Below are positions 23,819 through 32,705 of a stretch of DNA of 48,339 nucleotides, piece after piece (position 1 is the stretch's first letter; every line of letters starts with the position of its first letter). Where the stretch lies: contig JBDZVM010000028.1 in assembly GCA_040255675.1 (NCBI GenBank), positions 1 to 48,339 of the forward strand. The letters run 5' to 3'. A program made the translations under genes and the position numbers. Below the pieces are notes generated by a model. The model saw only the letters and a list, made by a program, of their open reading frames with translations, searched no databases and was not told where the DNA came from. This stretch comes from JBDZVM01 sp040255675 (GTDB lineage Bacteria > Actinomycetota > Actinomycetes > Acidothermales > Acidothermaceae).

Positions 23819-26800
23819 TCACCAAAACCAGCTGACGAACCCGCCGAGGCCCCGCCCGCCGTGGCCCGGACTCCCGTGATGGCCCGCGCCCCCGCGACCA
23901 GGACCGCGCTGGCCCGGCGGCAACACCCCGGCGCTCGACGGCACATAGGTCGCCGAGCCCGCGAAGTTCGCGTACACCAGGCCACCGAGCACCTCACCCG
24001 CAAGCTGGCGCGGTACCGGGCAGCTAGCCACGCCGTCCGCGTCCGTCGTCGCCTGGCACAGCTCGCCCTTCCAGGTGGAGATGACCACCGGCTGGCCGGC
24101 CACCGGCGCGCCGTCCGAGGTCGTCAACCGCGCGGCGAGGCGGTACTGGCCGAACAGCAAGGCGAACAAGTCGCGCAGGGTGCGCGGATATTCGATCCGC
24201 AGCTGGGTGGCCACCGGGTTGGTGGCCGACGCCGCGACGGTCACAGTCAACGACGTCGAGGCGGCGAGGTGTCCGGCGTCGCCCGCAAACGAGACGACGA
24301 GGTCGTGCGCCCCGGCAGCGAGCCCGCTCACCACGATGCTCGCCGTGCCGTCGGCGCCGACGGTGCCCGAACCCAAAGTCGTCGAGCCTTCCGCCACGCT
24401 CACGGTCGCGCCCGAGACGGCGGGCGACATGGTGACGGCGATCGTCACGTCGTCGCCTTCGACCGGTGATGCCGGAGACGCCGTTGCCGACAGCGTCACC
24501 GGTACCGGAATCAAGGCGAGGACGACGGGAGGCGCGCTCGCCGTCTGCCCCGCCGCGACGTCGATGTCGAACGTGGACGGCGTGTAGCCGGCGGCGCTGA
24601 CCGTGACATGAGCGGTTCCCGCGAGCACGCCGACCGTGTAGGTGCCGTCGGCGCCAGGCGTCGTGGTGAAGTGCCAGGAGCGTCCGTCGATCGTTTCGTC
24701 GACCACCACCGACGCCGACGCGGGCGACACCGATCCGGAGATCGTGCCGGTGGGCAGCGCCTGTTCGTCAACGTCCACGCTGTTGGCACCACCGGCCAAC
24801 GTCGACGACGCGGTCAGCGTCGACAGCAGCGGACGGGTCGAGTCGTCGAGGGTGGCGGTGATGGTCACGGCGGTACCGGCGAGGAGCGCGTCGAAAGTCG
24901 CCGACGAGTCACCGGAGGCGACATCGGTTTGGCCGAGCACGGTGCCACCAGAATCGGTCACGGTGACGGTGAACCCGCCGGGCGTTTCACCCGACGGCGC
25001 AACGAGATTCACCGTGAGCGACGAGTGCCGCACGGGCGTGAGGTTCAGCGTCACCGCGGTCGCCGCCGCGATGGTGACACCGTCGCGCTCGGCCATCACG
25101 TCGCCGTCCGAGGCAAGCAGCCGCACGTTCCAGGTGCCGGCGTCGAGGGCGACCGTTACCGTGCCCGGCACGTCGATCGCGCGAGTGTCGTCAACGCCGC
25201 TGCTCACCAGCTCAAGGGTCGCGCCGCTGATCGGCACGTTCGCGCCGGCGACGTCGACCGTGAGCTGGCCGCTTTGCGTGACCGGCAACCCAGTCGCGGT
25301 GGCGGTCACCGTGTGCACGCCGTCCGACAAACTACCGGTGATCGAGTCGATTTCCGCGACACCCGAATCAAGCGTCGCAGTGCCGTCGTAGACGCCGTCC
25401 GAGGTGGCCGTGAGGTCGACCGTCGTCGAAACCGCGCTGCCGTCGGGCGCCTTGCCCGCGACGAGAGCCGACGCCGCGCGCCCGGCGTCGCCGGTGATCT
25501 CGATCGAGACATCGGAGCCGTACGCGAAATCGGTTCCACCCAAGGCCGCGGTGCCCGAGAACGTGACGCCACTGATCGCCAAATCGGGTGTGGTCGCGGA
25601 GGCGACGTCCGACCAAATGGTCGTCGAGCCGTCGCTGTGCGTCGCGACGATCTCGAAGCGGTACCCGGTCGAGGCCAGCAAACCAGTCGCCGTGTACGAG
25701 GTCGTCGAGGAGTCGACGTGGCCGACCTTCGCCAGGTCGTCGGTGCCGCTGGCCGCCAGGATGTCGTAGCCGGTCACGGTCGAATCGGACGACGCCGTCC
25801 AGCTCAGCGCCACCGAACCGGCCGACGGTGTCGCCGACAACCCCGACAGCGTGTTCACGACGACCGCGAGGCTGCCGAGCGCGCCGCTGTCGCCGTGCGC
25901 CGTGACGGTCACCGTGAACGCCTCGGCCGGCGTCAAGCCGGTGAGGTCGTACGTCGTCGCGGACGACGACAAGCTGGCGACCTGCGTGCCGTCGACGCTC
26001 ACCGTGAATCCGGTGACGTTGCCCCACGCCGGCGCTGGCCACGACAGGATCGCGGACGACGAGGTCACGTCAGTCACCGTGAGAGGTTGCGAAATCGTGA
26101 TCGGGATGGTCACCACGTGGCCGCTGGTCTTGCCCGTCAAGGTGAACTCGTGCTGCCCGGGCGCGATGTTGGCCGGAATCGTCACGGTGACGTCGGCCGA
26201 GCCGTCAGGGCCCGCGACCGTTGTCCCGAGGTCGACGACGGTGGAGTGCAGGGCAGTGCCAACCGTTTCGCCCGGATCGAATCCGCTGCCCTTGAGATCC
26301 GCCGAACCGCCGGGCAAGTTGTCGATACCAGTCGGTCCCGTTCCATCGCCGATACCGGTGGGCGGCCAGACACCTGGCGTCCCCTGGCACGGCGTGCCAG
26401 GCGCGACCGACGAGCACGGCGGCAAGGTGCTGCCCCCGCCGGTCGGATAGCCGGGCGGCAGTACCCAAACCGCTTGCGCGTACGCCGTCGAGCTTTGGGG
26501 GCCATATCCGTTGGCGTTGATCGCGGTCACCGTGAACGTGTAGACCCCGGACGTCCACGGCCAGGTGATCGTGTTGGTCGTGATCGCCTTGGAGAGACTG
26601 TCGGCCGGCACGAACCACGAACCGATCGGGCCGGTGTTGACGATGACGGTCGGCTGCCACACCCCGGTGTCGCTGGTGAGGAAGTCAGCCGCCTGGATCA
26701 GATAGCCGCTGATGGCAGACCCGCCGTCGCTGTCGGGCGCCGACCACGTGAGGGTCACCTGCTGCCCGTTCACCTGGTCTTGTACATCGAGCGGCGCGGT

Positions 26801-29800
26801 CGGCACGCCGGTGACGGCCACCGGCGCGGACGGCGTCACCTCCGCGCTCGGCGAAGACGCGGCCCCAGCGCCGTTGACGTTGACCGCGGCGACGGTGAAC
26901 GAGTACGGCACGTTCGCTGAAAGACCCGCGACGGTAAGCGAGGTGACCGGCCCGCTCGTGGTGATGGGCGCCTGGGCTCCGGTGCCGATGTACGGTGTCA
27001 CGACGTAGTGGTCGATTGCCGCGCCGCCGTCGTCGGCGGGCGGCGTCCAGGTGACGAACGCCTGTCCGTTGCCGGCGCTCGCTTGCACCGCTGTGGGAGC
27101 ACCCGGCACGTCGGTGCCACCGCCGCTCACCGGCGCGGTCACAGTAACCTGAGCGCTTTGCGCGGACAGCGCGCCCGCTCCGACGCCGTTCGCCGCGGCG
27201 ACCTCGAACGAGTAGGTGCCGGCCGGCAATCCGTCGACCGTCGCCGAGGTTCCCGACGTGCTGGTGATCGCCGGCAACCAAGCGCCGTACTGGTCGAACA
27301 CCGTGATTTGGTAGTTGGTGATCGGCATGCCGCCGTCATCGCTCGGCGCCGTCCACGACACCGTGGCGTTGCCGGCGCCGCCGGTGGCGACGACGTCGCC
27401 CGGCGCGCCCGGAACCGTGGTGCCTGCCGGCAGAGACAGTGCGGCGACCGGAGCGCTCGGCGCCGACTCGCCGCTGAAGCCGATCACGTTGAACGCGCCG
27501 ACCGTGAAGCTGTAGGGCGTGCCCGGGGTCAGGCCGGTCACCGTCGCGGAGGTCGATCCGTCGACCGTGGCGATGTCGTCGACCCGCGAACCGTTCGCGT
27601 CGTACCAGGAAATGTCGTAACCGGTGATTGGCTGGCCGCCGTCGTCGGACGGCGCCTGCCAGCTCAGCGTCACCTGGCCCGGTCCGGCTGTCGCCGTCAC
27701 ACCGGTCGGTACGCCGGGCCTGGTGCCCGGCGGCCGGGTGGTGAGGCTGAACGGGTCGGACGCCGCCCCGACGCCGCCGTAGTTAACCGCCGCGACCGTG
27801 AACGTGTACGTCGTGCCCGGGGTCAGGTTGCGGATGTCGAACGACTTGTACACCGGGTTGATGCTCGTGTTCGTGTCGACGACGTACGAGGCGCCGCCCT
27901 GAGGAGACACGGTGATCTGGTAGCTGACGATCGGGCTACCGCCGGCGCTGGCCGGGGCGCTCCAACTTAGGCAGGCGACGAGGTCGCCGCAAAAGAAGCT
28001 CGCGCTCGTGCTGATGACGGGCGCGGACGGCGTAGACGCGTCGGCCGGCGCCGGCCACGACAGGTAATGCATCACCGGCGACTGCGCGGGGGCGTGCACG
28101 CTGTCACCGAGATACGACGCCTTCAGCCAGGTACCCGCGATGGAGAAATTGTCGGGGAGGGTGAACGTCGCGACGCCGGTGCCGTCAACGGTGGCGGTCG
28201 CGATCGTGGTGATCGGCCCCGAGTAGGAGTTGCAGTAGTAGTCAGAGCAGGAGATCAGCGACACCTGGCCGGTGGCTGGGGTGCCGCCCCCGGGTGTCGT
28301 GACCGGCGCCGTGAACGTCACCTGCGTGCCCGTGACCGCGCCGTCCATCGGGTTCGCGGTGATGGTGATGGCCGGCTTCCAAATCGGCGTGATCGCGATG
28401 TCGTTGCCGTCGCCGCCGGTGCAGCTCACGCGGTACGCCGTGACGGCGCTTCCGCCGTTCGCGATGCGACCTGGGCAACCCTCGACGGCGTCGGCGGATT
28501 CGTTGTCGACCACCACGACGGGCGTTCCGACCGGCGGGTCGGAGTCGACGGTCACGTTGACCGAGCTGGCGCCCGCCGGGCCGCTCACGTGCACGACACC
28601 GGCGGTGCCATCGCCGCGCACCGTGGTGTCGAGCCTGCCGGCGCTCAAGTCGGCGATGGTCGCGTCGTAGCTGCCGAGGTCAAGTTCGCTCACGTTCACC
28701 GTGGCGCCCGCCGCGATCTGGTCGTTGCCGGCGAGCGTGAGGCCGCCGCTCATGGTGCCGTCGACATCGCCGCGAACGGCGACGACGCCGTCCGGCTTGG
28801 CGAGCACCAACGTGGCGTACTCGGGCATCGTCGTGCCGGTGTAGGTGTTGGCCGCTGTTCCGCCGAACGCGACAGCGCCAGAAGAACCGCCGTCGCCGAC
28901 CATGCAACCGATCCGCACGTCGCCCGGGCCCGAGATGGCGCCGTCGATGGCCGGCTCGACGCCGAGGCCGAAGGTACCGAGATCAGGATTGTCGTAGACG
29001 TTGACGCCGGAGTAGCAGGAATACGGGCCGAACGAGACCCCGCCCGCGTTGTCGACCGGGCCCGTCAGCGTCGCGGTGGCCGTCGGCCCATCCGCACCAC
29101 CGGGGCCCTCACCCGGCCCGATCGGGCCCGGCCCGCCCTCATACGTGCCGTTCGCGATCGCGACCAGCGTGCCCGCCGGATAGCAGCTCGCCACTGCCCC
29201 GCCGTCCGACTCGATCGGCTCCGCGAGCGTGGCGCCCGCGGCGATGCACAACGTGCCGGAGACCTTCGTGCCCTTGTCGGTCGTGCCGAGGCTGCCGTTG
29301 CCAACGAGCAACGTCGCGCCGGACGCCACCGCCGTCACGCCGGTGTAGCTGTTCGCGACCGCGCCGTCGAGCACCACGAACGCACCCGCTGAACTGGTCG
29401 CGACCAGGTCGCCGTCGCCCGAGATGAGGCCTGGAAGGAAAAGGAAATCGCCCGAAGTGATCTGGTGCTGGCCGGCAGGCAACACTAGGTCGTTCTTGAC
29501 CGTCGTCATCGTCGTGGAGCCGGTCGTGGAGCCGGTCGTGGCGCCGGCGGCCGCGCCGAGCAGACCGCCGTCCAACGTGAGCGGCTGCCCGTCGACGGTG
29601 ACGGGTCCGTACAGGTGCAGGCCGAGCAAGGTCAAGCCAGGCATGTCGTCGTGCACCGTCGTCGGGGCGTCGGCGTCGACGACCAGGACGTCGTCGGTGG
29701 TCGGCGCGCGGTTGGCGTCCCAGTTCGCCGGGTTGGAGAACAACCCATCGCCCGCGGCGCCAGTCCAGGTAAGGCCCGCGCCGACAGTGACGGTGACCGA

Positions 29801-32380
29801 ATTTTGCGACGGCGCATGAGAATCATCGCCGCTGTAAGTAACCGTGATGTCGTGCCGGCCCGCGGTGAGGTCGCTCGTGCTGAAGGTGGTTGCTTGCGGG
29901 TTGCCGAAGTCGTCAGTCTGCACGTCAGCGACGTCGAGCACCGTGGTGCCGTCGCTGAACGTGAGGGTGCCGCCCGGCGAGTCGTAATAGTCGACCCAGT
30001 CCGGCACCGGCGCCGGGAGTGCCACCGTAGCGTCGATCGTGACCGTTTCGCCGGCAACCGCTCGGCCACCGGGCGGGGTGACGACCACGTTGACGCCTGT
30101 CTGGACGAGCGGATCGACCTCGACACTCGACGTCACCGTCACGCCCTCGGTGGCCGAAATCGTCGCGTTGACCGGTTGCGTCACCGCGCTGGTCGTCACC
30201 GTGAAATCGACGCTGGTCTGCCCGTGCGGCACGGTCACCGTGTCGGGCACGACGACGGCCGGATTGTCGCTCGTGAGCGGGACGACGACACCACCGGCCG
30301 GCGCGGCAGGAATCTGGAGCGTGAGCGTCGCGTCAATAGACCCCCCGCCGATCAGCTGGTCGGGATAGGCGTCGAGCGCCTGCGCCCAACCGGCCGTCAC
30401 CACAACCGTCAACGGAGTCGGCTTGTAGAAGTACGGCGGCGGCACGAAGTCGGTGCGATTGCCGGTCAGCGTCACAGACACATCGGCGTTCGGCAGTGCC
30501 ACGGTGATGGGGAACGTGGCGCTCGTTTCACCGGCAGGCACGGTGACACTCGCCGGAACCCGCAGATACGTCGGATTGCTCGACGTCAGCGCCAGGGTCA
30601 CGCCCGTGTCGGGCGCCGGCCGGTCGAGCAAGACGTCACCGGACGTCGCGCCAGCGTTGCCGCCGTACACCACGTGCGGAGCCTCGAAAGTCGCCTGGGC
30701 GCACTCGGGATTTTGGCCCCACAACGTCTCGCTGTTGCCCACGCTGTCGGTGATGACGACCGAGTCGTTCGTCGCGGACACCGTGATGTCGATGACCGGC
30801 GTCTGCGTGGAGCCGAGAACGCGGCCGTCCGACGACGCGTACAGCGTCACGTCCTGCGCACTGCCGTTGCCGTTCAGCGAAGCGAGCACGAACGTGCCGC
30901 CGCACGGGCTGAATTGCCACGTGGTGGTGGTGCCGAGCAGCGGCTGGAGCACCGTGGTCTTGGTGCCAAGGTCGACCACGTTGAGCTGAACGTGGCTGCT
31001 GTCGACCGTATAGGCGTCGACGAAGGTGCGGCCGTCGGGGCCGAAGCCCGACTGCTCGCCCGAGAAGAGCTTCGGCGTCGTGGTGCCTTTCTTCGGCTTC
31101 GACGTCGGGGTCGCGCACGGATTCGTGCTCGGGCTCGTGCTCGCACTCGCGCTCGTCGATCCGGACGGCGACGCGCTCGCGGACGGCGACGAGCTCGCGG
31201 ACGGCGACGAGCTGGCGGACGGCGACGAGCTCGGCGACGGCGATCCGGACGGCGAGACGCTACCCGTCGAGCTCGCGGTCGCGGACGCTGTCGGGCAGTT
31301 CGCCGACGGGCTCGGCGACGAACTCCCAGATGGGCTCGCGGATGGGCTCGCGGATGCGCTGCCCGACGCGGACGCCGTCGGGCTCGGCGACGCGCTAGCG
31401 GACGCGCTGCTTTTGCCCGACGCGCTGGGGCTCGCCGATCCGGTCGAACTCTTGCTCGATGTCGGTGAGGGACTGCTGGAAATCGGCGGGATGTAGAAGT
31501 CGTATTCCGCGCTGAACGCCACGTCGCTTCCGTCGAGGAGGGTGTCGCCCGGCGTCATCGCGTACACCTTGATCTGCACGTGCGAGGCGTTCGTGACGGT
31601 CTTGATTTCGACGTAGTGGCCAGAACCGGGGCTGAAAATGATGGCTGGCACCACCAGCTCGGGCGTCGTCGTCACTGACCAGATCGGCGCCGACGGATTC
31701 GAAAGCGTCAGGTCGTAGACGGCGGCGTCGCCAATCATGTCCCAGGTGGCGTAGTGGATGTCGTTGGGGCTAAAACCGCCTTCGTACGCGGGAATCGAAT
31801 CGACCACGGTCGCACCCGTGCGCGCGTCGATGATCGTCGCGGTCACCGCCGAGCCGGACGGCGCGGTCATCGCGGTGTGCCGCACGAGGTACTTACCGTG
31901 CGGGCTAAAGCCGTACGACGACACCGGGCCGGGGTAGTTGGTCCAGATTTGGGTGCCCCCCGACGTCAGGTCGAAGAGTTCGGTGCTGCCGTCGGACGCA
32001 CCAGCAAGGAAGCGGTCGTCGTCCGGGCTGAAGCCCCACCACGTCGCGGTGATCGTCTTCGAGAGCACCTGCACACCGTCGCTGACCCGGGTGATGCCGA
32101 ACGTGACCGGTTCGCTGGTGCCAGTCACCGTCAGCTGGTATTTCCCGTGCGGGGAGGTGTCGCCCTTCGCGACCGCCGCCTCTTTGGTCGTCGGCGCGGT
32201 GCTTGATTCGTCGACGAAATCGCCGGCGCAGCCGCACAACGTGGTGTCGGCGCCGGCGAGCGTAGGCGAAGCCCCGGCCCGAAGTGCTGAAACAGCGGCG
32301 GGCACCACCAACGCGGCGACGACCAGTGCCAGGGCGGCACACATGGACACCGCCTTGGAACGACCCAGCGTCCCCCCCAT
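23819..32380 (-). CDS. giant secreted multidomain protein (propeller, Ig-like, beta-helix-like, FN3 repeats)
   Basis: A 2853-residue exported protein with a clear signal peptide (residues 1-37, core AALALVVAALVVPAAVSA) and a GAGGAGG Shine-Dalgarno. The order I read is as follows. Residues 60-296 hold WD/propeller-like blades with FSPDDDRFLAG, FSPHGKYLV, FSPNDIHY and FSPGSGHY. A Ser/Ala/Pro/Thr-rich linker spans 297-427. Two more blades at 428-560 contain FGPDGRTF and FSPCGGTF. Ig/Calx-like strands (TSSNPTYLRVPASVTVPAGE) run to about 760, and a Big_3-like Ig domain covers 762-865. Residues 866-1330 are a beta-helix-like region with autotransporter-type strand repeats (SYTGVTAVASGATLLVGNG). A second Ig domain is at 1335-1430. 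Five FN3 domains lie at 1452-1975 and two more at 2099-2263. The remainder holds further Ig-like domains, a carboxypeptidase-regulatory-like domain (about 2540-2620), and a Gly/His tail ending FVSWFW. There is no sortase motif or C-terminal membrane anchor. A role in adhesion, matrix or polysaccharide binding is plausible but unproven. Confidence 0.9.
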   Translation of the reverse strand: MGGTLGRSKAVSMCAALALVVAALVVPAAVSALRAGASPTLAGADTTLCGCAGDFVDESSTAPTTKEAAVAKGDTSPHGKYQLTVTGTSEPVTFGITRVSDGVQVLSKTITATWWGFSPDDDRFLAGASDGSTELFDLTSGGTQIWTNYPGPVSSYGFSPHGKYLVRHTAMTAPSGSAVTATIIDARTGATVVDSIPAYEGGFSPNDIHYATWDMIGDAAVYDLTLSNPSAPIWSVTTTPELVVPAIIFSPGSGHYVEIKTVTNASHVQIKVYAMTPGDTLLDGSDVAFSAEYDFYIPPISSSPSPTSSKSSTGSASPSASGKSSASASASPSPTASASGSASASPSASPSGSSSPSPSANCPTASATASSTGSVSPSGSPSPSSSPSASSSPSASSSPSASASPSGSTSASASTSPSTNPCATPTSKPKKGTTTPKLFSGEQSGFGPDGRTFVDAYTVDSSHVQLNVVDLGTKTTVLQPLLGTTTTWQFSPCGGTFVLASLNGNGSAQDVTLYASSDGRVLGSTQTPVIDITVSATNDSVVITDSVGNSETLWGQNPECAQATFEAPHVVYGGNAGATSGDVLLDRPAPDTGVTLALTSSNPTYLRVPASVTVPAGETSATFPITVALPNADVSVTLTGNRTDFVPPPYFYKPTPLTVVVTAGWAQALDAYPDQLIGGGSIDATLTLQIPAAPAGGVVVPLTSDNPAVVVPDTVTVPHGQTSVDFTVTTSAVTQPVNATISATEGVTVTSSVEVDPLVQTGVNVVVTPPGGRAVAGETVTIDATVALPAPVPDWVDYYDSPGGTLTFSDGTTVLDVADVQTDDFGNPQATTFSTSDLTAGRHDITVTYSGDDSHAPSQNSVTVTVGAGLTWTGAAGDGLFSNPANWDANRAPTTDDVLVVDADAPTTVHDDMPGLTLLGLHLYGPVTVDGQPLTLDGGLLGAAAGATTGSTTGSTTMTTVKNDLVLPAGQHQITSGDFLFLPGLISGDGDLVATSSAGAFVVLDGAVANSYTGVTAVASGATLLVGNGSLGTTDKGTKVSGTLCIAAGATLAEPIESDGGAVASCYPAGTLVAIANGTYEGGPGPIGPGEGPGGADGPTATATLTGPVDNAGGVSFGPYSCYSGVNVYDNPDLGTFGLGVEPAIDGAISGPGDVRIGCMVGDGGSSGAVAFGGTAANTYTGTTMPEYATLVLAKPDGVVAVRGDVDGTMSGGLTLAGNDQIAAGATVNVSELDLGSYDATIADLSAGRLDTTVRGDGTAGVVHVSGPAGASSVNVTVDSDPPVGTPVVVVDNESADAVEGCPGRIANGGSAVTAYRVSCTGGDGNDIAITPIWKPAITITANPMDGAVTGTQVTFTAPVTTPGGGTPATGQVSLISCSDYYCNSYSGPITTIATATVDGTGVATFTLPDNFSIAGTWLKASYLGDSVHAPAQSPVMHYLSWPAPADASTPSAPVISTSASFFCGDLVACLSWSAPASAGGSPIVSYQITVSPQGGASYVVDTNTSINPVYKSFDIRNLTPGTTYTFTVAAVNYGGVGAASDPFSLTTRPPGTRPGVPTGVTATAGPGQVTLSWQAPSDDGGQPITGYDISWYDANGSRVDDIATVDGSTSATVTGLTPGTPYSFTVGAFNVIGFSGESAPSAPVAALSLPAGTTVPGAPGDVVATGGAGNATVSWTAPSDDGGMPITNYQITVFDQYGAWLPAITSTSGTSATVDGLPAGTYSFEVAAANGVGAGALSAQSAQVTVTAPVSGGGTDVPGAPTAVQASAGNGQAFVTWTPPADDGGAAIDHYVVTPYIGTGAQAPITTSGPVTSLTVAGLSANVPYSFTVAAVNVNGAGAASSPSAEVTPSAPVAVTGVPTAPLDVQDQVNGQQVTLTWSAPDSDGGSAISGYLIQAADFLTSDTGVWQPTVIVNTGPIGSWFVPADSLSKAITTNTITWPWTSGVYTFTVTAINANGYGPQSSTAYAQAVWVLPPGYPTGGGSTLPPCSSVAPGTPCQGTPGVWPPTGIGDGTGPTGIDNLPGGSADLKGSGFDPGETVGTALHSTVVDLGTTVAGPDGSADVTVTIPANIAPGQHEFTLTGKTSGHVVTIPITISQPLTVTDVTSSSAILSWPAPAWGNVTGFTVSVDGTQVASLSSSATTYDLTGLTPAEAFTVTVTAHGDSGALGSLAVVVNTLSGLSATPSAGSVALSWTASSDSTVTGYDILAASGTDDLAKVGHVDSSTTSYTATGLLASTGYRFEIVATHSDGSTTIWSDVASATTPDLAISGVTFSGTAALGGTDFAYGSDVSIEITGDAGRAASALVAGKAPDGSAVSTTVDLTATSDGVYDGTATLDSGVAEIDSITGSLSDGVHTVTATATGLPVTQSGQLTVDVAGANVPISGATLELVSSGVDDTRAIDVPGTVTVALDAGTWNVRLLASDGDVMAERDGVTIAAATAVTLNLTPVRHSSLTVNLVAPSGETPGGFTVTVTDSGGTVLGQTDVASGDSSATFDALLAGTAVTITATLDDSTRPLLSTLTASSTLAGGANSVDVDEQALPTGTISGSVSPASASVVVDETIDGRSWHFTTTPGADGTYTVGVLAGTAHVTVSAAGYTPSTFDIDVAAGQTASAPPVVLALIPVPVTLSATASPASPVEGDDVTIAVTMSPAVSGATVSVAEGSTTLGSGTVGADGTASIVVSGLAAGAHDLVVSFAGDAGHLAASTSLTVTVAASATNPVATQLRIEYPRTLRDLFALLFGQYRLAARLTTSDGAPVAGQPVVISTWKGELCQATTDADGVASCPVPRQLAGEVLGGLVYANFAGSATYVPSSAGVLPPGQRGPGRGGAGHHGSPGHGGRGLGGFVSWFW
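31164..31235. repeat. 18-bp tandem repeat (4 copies) coding the Ser/Ala/Pro linker
   Basis: Four near-identical units of gacggcgacgagctcgcg lie in frame within the giant gene, each encoding six residues of the SPSASS type. They sit in the larger low-complexity linker and could vary in number between strains without a frameshift. Confidence 0.85.
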
Positions 32381-32705
32381 TAACCCAACCTCCTCGACCC
32401 CACAACTCCGCTACCGGCGCGGCGCCCGGGCAGCCGTCGCCCGGGCCACTACACGGTGGCGTGAGAACGGCCGCTTGCGGAATGGGTCGGATTACGTATC
32501 TTCGACGCCCTGTCCAACGCTTGGGTTAGCTCTTGTTCGCGAACCGAGCACACGATGGCGAGTTGCGTCAAATGTTGCCGATGGCGCGACACTGTCGCCC
32601 CGGTCGCGGCGGGCGGCTCTTGGCAAGCAGATGCGCGATGTCAGGTCTGACGTTATGATGTCACTGATCCTGACGTTAAATTGTGCTCGCCGGAGGAACG
32701 CCGCT
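32381..32705. promoter_or_regulatory. divergent promoter region of the giant gene and second LuxR gene, with direct repeats
   Basis: The 325 bp hold no gene. CTGACGTTA occurs at 32647-32655 and 32670-32678, 23 bp apart (about two helical turns), 28 bp before the LuxR start at its near end. The first copy also begins an imperfect palindrome, TGACGTTATGATGTCA. This is a candidate operator for one of the two flanking LuxR regulators; the assignment is an inference. Confidence 0.5.

Noticed and set aside
24608..26920. 770-codon plus-strand open frame inside the giant secreted gene
   Set aside because: Arg/Gly/Asp-rich composition typical of antisense frames; the minus-strand frame has clear FN3 and Ig-like domains over the same bases.
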